Shown one piece after another: positions 1 through 8,334 of a DNA stretch of 64,000 bases. The notes beneath the pieces are model-generated. The model was not told where the DNA came from, made no database searches, and saw only the letters and a list, made by a program, of their open reading frames with translations. The DNA comes from Butyricicoccus faecihominis (lineage in GTDB: Bacteria; Bacillota; Clostridia; Oscillospirales; Butyricicoccaceae): NCBI RefSeq assembly GCF_024462775.1, contig NZ_JANGCE010000003.1:1-64000 (forward strand), read 5' to 3'. The translations under genes and the position numbers were made by a program. The stretch's first letter is position 1, and each line of letters starts with the position of its first letter.

Positions 1-63
1 AAACGGATTTTACGTCGCTTCGCTCCATTTTCCTTTCTATGCGCGCTGCGGCGAGCGACCTTA

Positions 64-1635
64 TTATTCGATGCGAAACGCGGGATGGCGGCGCAGCGCG
101 TGTTCAAAACCGTTTTGCGCAAGATAGCGCTCCTTGCTTTGCAGCAGCGCTTGCAGGCCTGCGTACTGCGACCAAACGCCGGTCTCGTCCAAATAGCGGG
201 CGGCGGAGATCAGATCGTTATAGGTGACGGTGACATAATCATCCTTTTCCATCTGTCCGTCCGGACGGATGGCGTACCACAGGTCGCCGTTTTCCCGTAT
301 CCATCGCGGAGCGGAACGGTCGATCGCGCGCAGGATGGCGTGACCGCGCGCGATAAAGGCTTGGTTTTCATAGACTTCGCCCGCCTGCAGCAGCGTCAGT
401 CCCTCGGTGAGATAATGGTTTAGCGAGCAGGCCGCGCCCGTGCGCCGCGTCAGGTCGCTGTCGCCGTAGTCGGGTGTGAAGGGGATGCCGTCAACGGTAA
501 ATGCTGCGCTGTCCGCAAAACGCAGGTAGGTCCCAAGCATGCTTTGCACGGTCTCGCCGCACAGCGGCTCGCGCCAAAGCTCGCCCACGCGCATCAGCCG
601 GCTGATCGTATCGAAGTTGAATCGCGTATCGTAAAAGCTCGGACCGATGCCGTAGTCGTCGCGCAGCCATATGGAGGCAGGCTCGGTCGGAATGAAGCCC
701 GTATTTGCCGCCGCGTCAAGATAACTGTATAGAATGGAGCGGCCCAGCGCTGAGAACAGCGGGCCGTTGCTTTCATAAGAGCAGGGGCCAAGCAGCCACG
801 CCGCGGTCGAACGGTACACATGCGGCCCGCCGCCCTTTCGCTGGGGCAGGTAGGTGTCGGGCAGGGGCTGGTAAACGCCGGAGGAAAGCAAGCGGTAATC
901 GGTCTTGTCCGCATCGAGAAACGATACGTTTTGGCGGGCTTGCTCGTCCGCCCAGTTGATCGGATCGCCATCGGTCACAGCGCCGGCGGCCGCCGCTATG
1001 GAGCCGGGCACGGCGTGCAGCGGGATGGATACCGTTGCGCCGCACGCGCCGCGCGCGAGCACTGCGCCGCTCTCCGGCGTATCACGCGCGTATACCGTTT
1101 GCCCGAGCGGGGTCAGCAGCGCCAGACGGGAAAGATAAAGGTTGGTGCCGCCCGATAAATACAGCGCGGTATTCGCGCCATAACGAATCGCGCGCCGCCG
1201 CACGGGCGCGGGCGCGAACGCGGTATTGCTGCCGCCGTAGGGGCAGTACCGGACAAGCGTCGCCTTTCGCGGCCCGCCGCTGATGCGGCAGTCGATTGTG
1301 CCGGGCGCGTCGCTCTCCAGATAAAATACGGTACCGGCGCCGCTTTCGTCAAGGGTAAGCGTGACCGTGCCGCCGGGCGTTTCCGCGCCGCTGTAAACGG
1401 GCAAGGTGTATACGGTGCGCGTGCGGAGCCGGCGGATATCGGGCGCGCTTCTTTGGGGCGCGCCGACGGATTGCCCGGGAAGTCCGGGCGAAAAGGTAAA
1501 GGTATAGCAAGCTTCGCCGCAACGCAACGACACCGCCTGACGCGCGGCGGTTTGCCGCGAGGCGGCGCAGGTAAGCAGTGCGAGCGTGAGCAATATCAGC
1601 GCAAGCAGCGGCCGTGCGCGCCGGATGAAAAACAT
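64..1635 (-). CDS. Secreted protein of unknown function
   Basis: About 523 residues. The start is the ATG at 1635, preceded by a GAAGGTG-type ribosome site; an in-frame extension to 1719 has no such site and would put 28 basic residues before the hydrophobic segment. The N-terminus (MFFIRRARPLLALILLTLA) is a signal peptide or membrane anchor. The next ~200 residues are rich in beta-type sequence. The C-terminal half has aromatic helical segments (SLNHYLTEGLTLLQ, WIRENGDLWYAIRPDGQM) of the sort seen in alpha/alpha-toroid sugar-processing enzymes, but I cannot name a family. It diverges from a polysaccharide gene pair, so an envelope or glycan role is a reasonable inference only. Confidence 0.7.
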   Translation of the reverse strand: MFFIRRARPLLALILLTLALLTCAASRQTAARQAVSLRCGEACYTFTFSPGLPGQSVGAPQRSAPDIRRLRTRTVYTLPVYSGAETPGGTVTLTLDESGAGTVFYLESDAPGTIDCRISGGPRKATLVRYCPYGGSNTAFAPAPVRRRAIRYGANTALYLSGGTNLYLSRLALLTPLGQTVYARDTPESGAVLARGACGATVSIPLHAVPGSIAAAAGAVTDGDPINWADEQARQNVSFLDADKTDYRLLSSGVYQPLPDTYLPQRKGGGPHVYRSTAAWLLGPCSYESNGPLFSALGRSILYSYLDAAANTGFIPTEPASIWLRDDYGIGPSFYDTRFNFDTISRLMRVGELWREPLCGETVQSMLGTYLRFADSAAFTVDGIPFTPDYGDSDLTRRTGAACSLNHYLTEGLTLLQAGEVYENQAFIARGHAILRAIDRSAPRWIRENGDLWYAIRPDGQMEKDDYVTVTYNDLISAARYLDETGVWSQYAGLQALLQSKERYLAQNGFEHALRRHPAFRIE

Positions 1636-1720
1636 AGGAAAACACCTTCTTTGACAGCCAACAGAGAAAATACCGGTCTGCTGAGGCGAGCGAGACGGCG
1701 GTCTTTTAAAGCACGGCACT

Positions 1721-1772
1721 ATTATATGTCATTTTCGCGGGCTTTGCAATCGCGCGCGGGGTGTGGTATACT
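1721..1772. promoter_or_regulatory. Back-to-back promoters sharing one -35 hexamer
   Basis: The self-complementary hexamer TTGCAA at 1744-1749 is a -35 in both directions. Rightward it is followed after 17 bp by TATACT (1767-1772), towards the gene starting at 1807. Leftward it is followed after 17 bp by TATAAT (complement of 1721-1726), towards the gene starting at 1635. Both spacers are optimal. Two polymerases could not bind together, so the transcripts are probably mutually exclusive at initiation. Confidence 0.7.
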
Positions 1773-1806
1773 GCATTCATATGTAAAACGATGGAGGTTT
1801 ACGCTT

Positions 1807-4062
1807 TTGCGAGTCATGCATGTGATGGGCGGCGGCGACGTGGGCGGCGCCAAGACCCACATTATGAATATGGTGACCGGCCTTGCCGAGCGCAACGCGG
1901 TGATGCTCTTAAGCTTCCACGCCGGTCCGTTCGCGGATGAGGCGGCTGAACGCGGCATCGATGTGCGCGTGATCGAGCGGCACAATCCCTTTCGCGCCGC
2001 GCGCGCGATGCGCGGGCTGATCGACGAGTTTCAGCCCGATATCATCCACTGCCACGGCGGCCGCGCCAACCTGATGGGCGCGATGGTGCGCCGCAGCCGT
2101 TCGGTGCCCGTGATCACCACGGTGCATTCGGATTATAAGCTTGATTATTTGGGCAATCCGCTCAAACAGCATACCTTCGGCGCGGCCAACGCGGTCGCCC
2201 TGCGCTTTTTGGATTTTTATCAGCCCGTGGCCGACCGGATGGCCCGCACGCTGATCGAGCGCGGCTTTGACCCGGAGCGCATTGTGAAGATCTACAACGG
2301 CATGGATTTTCAAAAGCCGGAGGGTCCGTTCGACCGCGCGGCTTATTTAAAGGAAACGTTCGGCGCTTCGATCGAAGAGGGCGACGTGACCTGCGGCATC
2401 GCCGCGCGCCTGACCGCGGTAAAGGACATCGCCACGACCGTGCGCGGCTTTGCCGAGGCCTTAAAAGAAGCGCCCCGGCTGCGCCTGTTTATCGCGGGCG
2501 ACGGCGAGGATTTGCCCATGCTGAAAAAGCTTTGCGCGGAGCTGCGCGTATCCGAGCGCGTCACCTTTTGCGGCTGGGTCTCGCCGGTGGAGCCGTTTTT
2601 CCGCGCCATGGATATCAATCTGCTATCCTCGGTATCGGAAACCTTTCCGTATTCGATCTTGGAAGGCGTTTGCGCCGGGTGCGCGACGATCTGCTCCGAT
2701 GTGGGCGGCATGCCGGAATTGATCGACACCGGCGAAAACGGCTATATTTTCAGCGTCGGCGATCACGAGCAGCTGGCGCGCTATATGGCAAAGCTCGCAA
2801 ACGATCCGGCGCTAAGGCAAAGCTTTGCCGACGCGCTGTATGAAAAGGCGGCGCGCGACTTTTCGCGCGCGCGTATGTGCGAGCGGCAGGAGGAAAACTA
2901 CCGCCACGTGCTGCACCGCTTCCGCCGCCCGAAGGACGCGCGCGAGGGCATCGTAATCTGCGGCGCGTACGGACGCGGCAACGCGGGCGACGACGCGATC
3001 CTCAAGGCCATCGTTCAGGAAATGCGCGAGCTCGACCCCGACCGGGCGATCTGCGTCATGTCGCGCAGGCCGCGCGAAACGCGCCTTGTCTACCGGACAA
3101 GCTCGATCTATACGTTTCATGTGTTCAAGGTGCTGGCGCGCTTTCGGCGGGCCGCCCTGTATATCAACGGCGGCGGCAGCCTGATGCAGGACGTCACCTC
3201 CAACCGTTCGCTGTGGTATTACCTTTATACGCTGCGCGCGGCGAAAAAGCACGGCTGCAAGGTGATGATGTATGGCTGCGGCATCGGGCCGATCAACCGC
3301 CCGCACAACCGGCGCATGGCGGCCCGGACGATCGACGCGTATGTGGACCGCATCACGCTGCGCGATGAAAACTCGCGCAGGGAACTGGATACCATGGGCG
3401 TGACGCGGCCGAACATTTTGGTTTCGGCCGATCCGACCATCATCCTCGATCCCGCGCCGCGCGAGGTGGTCAATATCGCGCTGGAACAGTCCGGAATCGA
3501 CCCGCAGGGCAAGTATATCGGCTTTGGCCTGCGTTCGTGGAAGGGGCTGGAGGCCGCGCTGCCCGAGATCGCCGCCGCGGCGAACTACGCCTATGAGAAG
3601 CATGGGCTGACCCCTGTGTTCGTGCCCATTGAATTTCCGAGCGACCTGATCCCCGCCGACCGGGTGGGCGCGCTGTTAAAGTGCCCGTTTTACGCCGTGC
3701 GGACCCGTTTGCCGATCGAAACGACCATTGGCATCCTCGCGCGGATGAAGGTGGTCGCGGGCATCCGCCTGCACGCGCTGATGTTTTCGGCGGGGCAGGG
3801 CGTGCCGGTCGTCGGCATGAGCTACGACGTGAAGGTGGACGGCTTTTTAAAGTATATCGGCAGCCGCACCTGCCTGCAGCTTTCCTCGGTGCGAGCGGAC
3901 GCGCTCTGCGCGCTGATTGACGAATGCGTATCCGGCGAGCTTTCTGGACAGGTGCGTTCCTCCGCCGCCCTGCTGCGCGAACGCGAGCAGGAAAATTCGC
4001 GCGGCGCGGCGCTGCTGCTCGGCATTGACCGGGACGGCGGGAAAAATGTGCAATCTGAATAA
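1807..4062 (+). CDS. GT4 glycosyltransferase fused to polysaccharide pyruvyl transferase (CsaB-like)
   Basis: About 751 residues. I chose the TTG at 1807 because GGAGG lies at 1793-1797 with a 9-nt spacer and the protein then begins MRVMHVMGGGDVGGAKTHI, a typical GT4 nucleotide-binding start; the in-frame sequence upstream is noncoding. Residues 1-~375 are a family 4 glycosyltransferase, with the donor-site signature SETFPYSILEGVCAG. Residues ~380-751 are a pyruvyl transferase of the CsaB type, with the opening VICGAYGRGNAGDDAI, INGGGSLMQD and the late RLHALMFSAGQGVP. CsaB pyruvylates the wall polymer that SLH proteins bind, and SLH proteins occur in this window (28559 and 40411). The likely role is synthesis of the pyruvylated secondary wall polymer. 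It is followed 17 nt later by another glycosyltransferase. Confidence 0.85.
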   Translation: MRVMHVMGGGDVGGAKTHIMNMVTGLAERNAVMLLSFHAGPFADEAAERGIDVRVIERHNPFRAARAMRGLIDEFQPDIIHCHGGRANLMGAMVRRSRSVPVITTVHSDYKLDYLGNPLKQHTFGAANAVALRFLDFYQPVADRMARTLIERGFDPERIVKIYNGMDFQKPEGPFDRAAYLKETFGASIEEGDVTCGIAARLTAVKDIATTVRGFAEALKEAPRLRLFIAGDGEDLPMLKKLCAELRVSERVTFCGWVSPVEPFFRAMDINLLSSVSETFPYSILEGVCAGCATICSDVGGMPELIDTGENGYIFSVGDHEQLARYMAKLANDPALRQSFADALYEKAARDFSRARMCERQEENYRHVLHRFRRPKDAREGIVICGAYGRGNAGDDAILKAIVQEMRELDPDRAICVMSRRPRETRLVYRTSSIYTFHVFKVLARFRRAALYINGGGSLMQDVTSNRSLWYYLYTLRAAKKHGCKVMMYGCGIGPINRPHNRRMAARTIDAYVDRITLRDENSRRELDTMGVTRPNILVSADPTIILDPAPREVVNIALEQSGIDPQGKYIGFGLRSWKGLEAALPEIAAAANYAYEKHGLTPVFVPIEFPSDLIPADRVGALLKCPFYAVRTRLPIETTIGILARMKVVAGIRLHALMFSAGQGVPVVGMSYDVKVDGFLKYIGSRTCLQLSSVRADALCALIDECVSGELSGQVRSSAALLREREQENSRGAALLLGIDRDGGKNVQSE

Positions 4063-4079
4063 AAGGATGTTGTAGCTCC

Positions 4080-5252
4080 ATGAAAAACCATATCGTCTGT
4101 CTGTCCACCACCAATTATCACCCGCTGCCGACGCGCAAGCAGAACGTGATGAACCGCTTGCGGAACAGCGAAATCCTATATTTCGATCCGCCGGTGTCGG
4201 TCATCGCGCCCCTGAAGGATAAAAAGTGCCGCGAGCGCTTGTCCAAGCACAAGCAGGCGGGCGAAAAGGTACAGGAGAATATCACGGTGTACGCGCTGCC
4301 GCCCGTTTTGCCGTTTTTCAATAAGTTCCGTTGGGTAAACCGGCTCAATCAGAAGCGGCAGGCCAAGTTCGTGCGGGAAAAAATGCGCGCGCACGGCTTT
4401 GGCGGGGAAACGGTTTTGTGGTGCTACTCGCCCTCCTCGTGCGATATCGTGCCGCATGTGCCGCACAGCCGTCTGGTGTATGACTGCGTCGACCGGCACT
4501 CGGCCTATCAGGGCCATATCACGCCCGCCGTGGTCGATCGGATGGAGCGCGATCTGGCTTCGCCCGCCGATCAGGTGTTCGCCACAGCCGTCGGCCTGAC
4601 GGAAACGCTGGAAAAGATCAACCCGACCACGAAAACGATACCGAACGGCGCGGCGTACGAGATCTTTTCCCGCGTGCAGACCGAAAAGGACGACCTGCCC
4701 TGCCCGGAGGAAATGAAAACGCTGGCGCATCCGGTATACGGCTTTGTCGGCATGCTGCAGGAGTGCATCGATTACGCGCTGATCGAAACGCTGGCGAAGC
4801 AACGGCCGGATGCGACGATCTTTATGATCGGCCGCACGCTGCCGGGCGTCGATCTGTCGCATTTGCAGCAGTATCCGAACATCGTGTTCCATGGTCTGGT
4901 GCCGCAGCCCGAGCTGCCAAAGTATCTGGCGCAAATGGACGTTTGCCTGAACGTGTTCCGCGCGGGCGCGCTTTCCAAGGACGTGTCGCCGCTCAAATTT
5001 TACGAGTATCTCGCCACCGGCAAGCCGGTCGTTTCCACGCGGGAGCCCTTGCAGGTGGAGGACTTCGCGGACGTCGTCTATATCGCGGACGGCGAAGCGG
5101 ATTTCGTTAGCCTCTGCGAGAAAGCGGCGGCGGAACGCGACCCGGAAAAGACCGCAAAACGCCTTGCTTACGGCAAGGCCTGCTCCTGGACCGAGCGCGT
5201 GCGCCAGATTGAAGAAACACTGTATGCAAAGGGCGTTCTGCACGAAAGCTGA
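4080..5252 (+). CDS. Glycosyltransferase, TuaH-like
   Basis: 390 residues. It starts at the ATG at 4080, 17 nt after the fused glycosyltransferase/pyruvyl transferase, so the two are probably cotranscribed. The N-terminus (IVCLSTTNYHPLPTRKQNVM) and YDCVDRHSAYQG resemble teichuronic-acid-type transferases such as TuaH. The C-terminal half has the donor-binding region FRAGALSKDVSPLKFYEYL followed by ATGKPVVST. It is predicted cytoplasmic or peripheral at the membrane and to add a sugar during wall-polymer or exopolysaccharide assembly. Donor and acceptor cannot be told from the sequence. Confidence 0.8.
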   Translation: MKNHIVCLSTTNYHPLPTRKQNVMNRLRNSEILYFDPPVSVIAPLKDKKCRERLSKHKQAGEKVQENITVYALPPVLPFFNKFRWVNRLNQKRQAKFVREKMRAHGFGGETVLWCYSPSSCDIVPHVPHSRLVYDCVDRHSAYQGHITPAVVDRMERDLASPADQVFATAVGLTETLEKINPTTKTIPNGAAYEIFSRVQTEKDDLPCPEEMKTLAHPVYGFVGMLQECIDYALIETLAKQRPDATIFMIGRTLPGVDLSHLQQYPNIVFHGLVPQPELPKYLAQMDVCLNVFRAGALSKDVSPLKFYEYLATGKPVVSTREPLQVEDFADVVYIADGEADFVSLCEKAAAERDPEKTAKRLAYGKACSWTERVRQIEETLYAKGVLHES

Positions 5253-5311
5253 CGCGCCCGGAACGTTTCTTTGGTCATTTGCACGAAACGCGAAAAAACC
5301 GCGTAAAATGC

Positions 5312-5340
5312 TTGCAATAAACGCTTTTTTTCGATAAAAT
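5312..5340 (+). promoter_or_regulatory. Sigma-A promoter of the purine operon
   Basis: The -35 is TTGCAA (5312-5317) and the -10 is TAAAAT (5335-5340), with a 17-bp spacer and expected initiation near 5347. It lies in the 310-bp gap before purE. I see no convincing PurR box. Confidence 0.65.
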
Positions 5341-5391
5341 ATTAACGTATTGTCACCGATGGTTTGAAAGAGAACGAAAGAGGTGTTGGGC

Positions 5392-5514
5392 ATGACCGGC
5401 TGCGTGTTTTTGGAGAAGGCATCCCAGTCTATCCATATGCAGTTTTGGGGCTGTTTCGCCGGGCATTGCTGCATGCTTTCGGGCATCGGTGCAGCTCATT
5501 TAAGCGCACGCTAG
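5392..5514 (+). CDS. Candidate 40-residue leader peptide upstream of purE
   Basis: A short reading frame starts at an ATG 7 nt after AGGTG and begins MTGCVFLEKASQSIHMQFWG; the rest is rich in Cys, His and Gly. Its TAG stop (5512-5514) lies exactly at the foot of the palindromic hairpin at 5513-5536, so a terminating ribosome would cover the 5' arm. This geometry suggests translation-coupled attenuation of the purine operon. No homology is known to me, and it could be a chance frame in the leader. Confidence 0.35.
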   Translation: MTGCVFLEKASQSIHMQFWGCFAGHCCMLSGIGAAHLSAR

Positions 5515-5550
5515 GACACGGGTATACCCGTGTCCTCATTTATTTTTGAG
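5513..5550 (+). terminator. Attenuator-like hairpin before purE
   Basis: A 24-nt perfect palindrome (half-arm AGGACACGGGTA, 5513-5536) is followed by a T-rich tract, TCATTTATTTTT. It lies between the operon promoter (5312-5340) and the purE ribosome site (GAGGAGG), so it is placed to terminate early transcripts. A protein-binding operator is the alternative. Confidence 0.6.
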
Positions 5551-5562
5551 GAGGAAGCGTAA

Positions 5563-6051
5563 ATGAAAAAAGTTCTCGTCGTCATGGGGTCGGACAGCGA
5601 TCTCAAGGTCATGGAAAAGTGCATCGATCGCCTGAAATCGTTCGGTATCCCGGCGGAGGTTCGCATTTGCTCGGCCCACCGTACGCCCGCCGTGGCGGAG
5701 GATCTGGCGAAAAACGCGGTGCAGAACGGCTTTGGCGCGATCATTGCCGCCGCGGGCAAGGCCGCGCATCTGGGCGGCGTGCTGGCCGCTTACACCACGC
5801 TGCCGGTCATCGGCGTGCCGATGGGCACCTCGGTCATGGGCGGCATGGACAGCCTGCTTTCCATCGTACAGATGCCCAAGGGCATCCCGGTCGCTTCTGT
5901 CGCGATCGACGGGGCGGATAACGCCGCGATCCTCGCCGCGCAGATGCTCGCCATTTCGGACGAAGCGCTCGCGGAAAAGCTCGTTTCCTTTAAGGCCGAT
6001 ATGGCGAAGGAAGTCATGGCCAAGGACGAAGCGGTAAAGGCGCAGTATTAA
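5563..6051 (+). CDS. purE: N5-carboxyaminoimidazole ribonucleotide mutase PurE
   Basis: 162 residues, the usual PurE length, starting at an ATG after GAGGAGGAAGCG. PurE converts N5-CAIR to CAIR in de novo purine synthesis. The motifs MGSDSDL, CSAHRTP, AGKAAHLGGVLAA and SIVQMPKGIPVA are those of the family. The class I partner PurK is not in this window, so it must be elsewhere, or the enzyme may use CO2 directly. It is the first structural gene of the operon. Confidence 0.95.
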   Translation: MKKVLVVMGSDSDLKVMEKCIDRLKSFGIPAEVRICSAHRTPAVAEDLAKNAVQNGFGAIIAAAGKAAHLGGVLAAYTTLPVIGVPMGTSVMGGMDSLLSIVQMPKGIPVASVAIDGADNAAILAAQMLAISDEALAEKLVSFKADMAKEVMAKDEAVKAQY

Positions 6052-6115
6052 ACCGCGTATCCCGTTATTTTGCGTATGTATCAAAAATAAAGAAACATAA
6101 ATGGAGGAACCCACC

Positions 6116-6826
<711 letters not shown>

Positions 6827-6834
6827 AGGAATCC

Positions 6835-8298
6835 ATGAAATATCGCATAAGCAAAAAACAGCATACCCTACCCCTTGATAAGGTGCGTGAGGAATGCGGC
6901 GTGTTCGGCATCGCCGCACCGGACGGACAGGAGATCTCGGCGGCGCATGAAGCGTATGTCGCCCTGTTCGCCCTGCAGCACCGCGGTCAGGAGGCCGCCG
7001 GCATCGCGGTGAACAAAAACGGCGTCATCCGCTGCCATAAGGACGTCGGCCTCGTCAGCAAGGTGTTCAGCCAGCAAACGCTGGATTCCATGCCGGGCCA
7101 AATGGCGATCGGCCATGTGCGTTACTCGACGACGGGGGACACCCGCCGCGAGAACGCGCAGCCGATCTCTATCACCCATGTCAAGGGCAACCTTGCCGTT
7201 GCGCACAACGGCAATCTGGTGAACGCCGGTCAGCTCCGGCGGGAGATCGAACTGAACGGCGGCATTTTCCGTTCGTCGAGCGATACCGAGGTGCTGGTGT
7301 ACACGATTGTGCGCGAGCGCCTGAAATGCGGCTCGATCGAAGAAGCCGTGCAGCGCACGATGAGCGTGATCGAGGGGGCTTACTGTCTGGTCGTCATGTC
7401 CCCGCGCAAGCTGATTGCCGCGCGGGACCCGCGCGGCTTCCGGCCCCTTTGCATCGGCATGTTGGAGGGAAGCTACGTCTTTGCCTCCGAGACCTGCGCG
7501 CTCGACGCGCTCGGCGCGGCGTTTATCCGCGACGTGGCGCCGGGCGAGATCTGCGTGGTCGAAAACGGCGTGCTGCGTTCGCTTTACAGCGAAAAGCAGT
7601 GTCCCACCTCGGCCTGTGTGTTTGAGTATATCTATTTTGCGCGCCCTGATTCCGTGATCGACGGCGCGTCCGTCGAACTGGCCCGGCAGGAAGCCGGCAA
7701 ATATCTTTCGATCGAGCACCCGGTCGGCGCGGACGTCGTGATCGGCGTGCCGGATTCGGGTATTCCGGCGGCGATCGGCTACGCCAAGTATTCGGGCATC
7801 CCGTACGGCGTCGGCCTGATCAAAAACCGCTATATCGCGCGCACCTTCATCCAGCCCGGGCAGGACAAACGCGAGCGCTCCGTGCGTCTCAAGCTGAACG
7901 CCCTGCGCACCGCGGTGGAAGGCAAGCGCGTCATCATGGTGGACGATTCGATCGTCCGCGGCACGACCTGCGCGCGGCTGGTAAAGCTGCTGCGCGACGC
8001 GGGCGCGGCCGAGGTGCACATGCGTATCTCCGCGCCGCCGTTCCGCCACCCCTGCTTTTTCGGCACGGATATCCCGGAGCGCAGCCAGCTTTTGGCGCAC
8101 GGCCGCACGGTGGAGGAAATGCGCGAGATCATCGGCGTGGACAGCCTCGGCTTTCTGTCGATCGAGGCGGCGCGCAAGATCGCGGCCGGCTGCAAGCTCG
8201 GCTTTTGCGACGCTTGCTTTTCGGGCGAATACCCGATGGCGGTGCCGGAGCAGGCCGAAAAGAATATGTTTGAAAGCGAACTGCCGGATCCCAAGTGA
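6835..8298 (+). CDS. purF: Amidophosphoribosyltransferase PurF
   Basis: 487 residues. It catalyses the committed step, transferring glutamine-derived ammonia to PRPP. A ~20-residue propeptide precedes the catalytic Cys21 in EECGVFGIA, as in the B. subtilis-type enzyme. The PRPP loop is RVIMVDDSIVRGTT. Cysteines in CPTSACVFEYIYFARPD, FRHPCFFG and GFCDACFSG match the ligands of a structural 4Fe-4S cluster, so an oxygen-sensitive enzyme is expected. The next gene is a degenerate paralog. Confidence 0.96.
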   Translation: MKYRISKKQHTLPLDKVREECGVFGIAAPDGQEISAAHEAYVALFALQHRGQEAAGIAVNKNGVIRCHKDVGLVSKVFSQQTLDSMPGQMAIGHVRYSTTGDTRRENAQPISITHVKGNLAVAHNGNLVNAGQLRREIELNGGIFRSSSDTEVLVYTIVRERLKCGSIEEAVQRTMSVIEGAYCLVVMSPRKLIAARDPRGFRPLCIGMLEGSYVFASETCALDALGAAFIRDVAPGEICVVENGVLRSLYSEKQCPTSACVFEYIYFARPDSVIDGASVELARQEAGKYLSIEHPVGADVVIGVPDSGIPAAIGYAKYSGIPYGVGLIKNRYIARTFIQPGQDKRERSVRLKLNALRTAVEGKRVIMVDDSIVRGTTCARLVKLLRDAGAAEVHMRISAPPFRHPCFFGTDIPERSQLLAHGRTVEEMREIIGVDSLGFLSIEAARKIAAGCKLGFCDACFSGEYPMAVPEQAEKNMFESELPDPK

Positions 8299-8334
8299 CC
8301 GGCAAACTGACAATATAAAATGTAAGGAGAGCTT

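Noticed and set aside
2812-3603. 263-codon minus-strand frame
   Set aside because: Antisense to the pyruvyl transferase domain, whose motifs are clear on the plus strand.
5341-5512. ZTP (pfl) or purine riboswitch in the purE leader
   Set aside because: I looked for the conserved cores of both; a weak GACCGGC similarity exists but the partner CCGCCTGGGC block and the purine-aptamer loops are absent.
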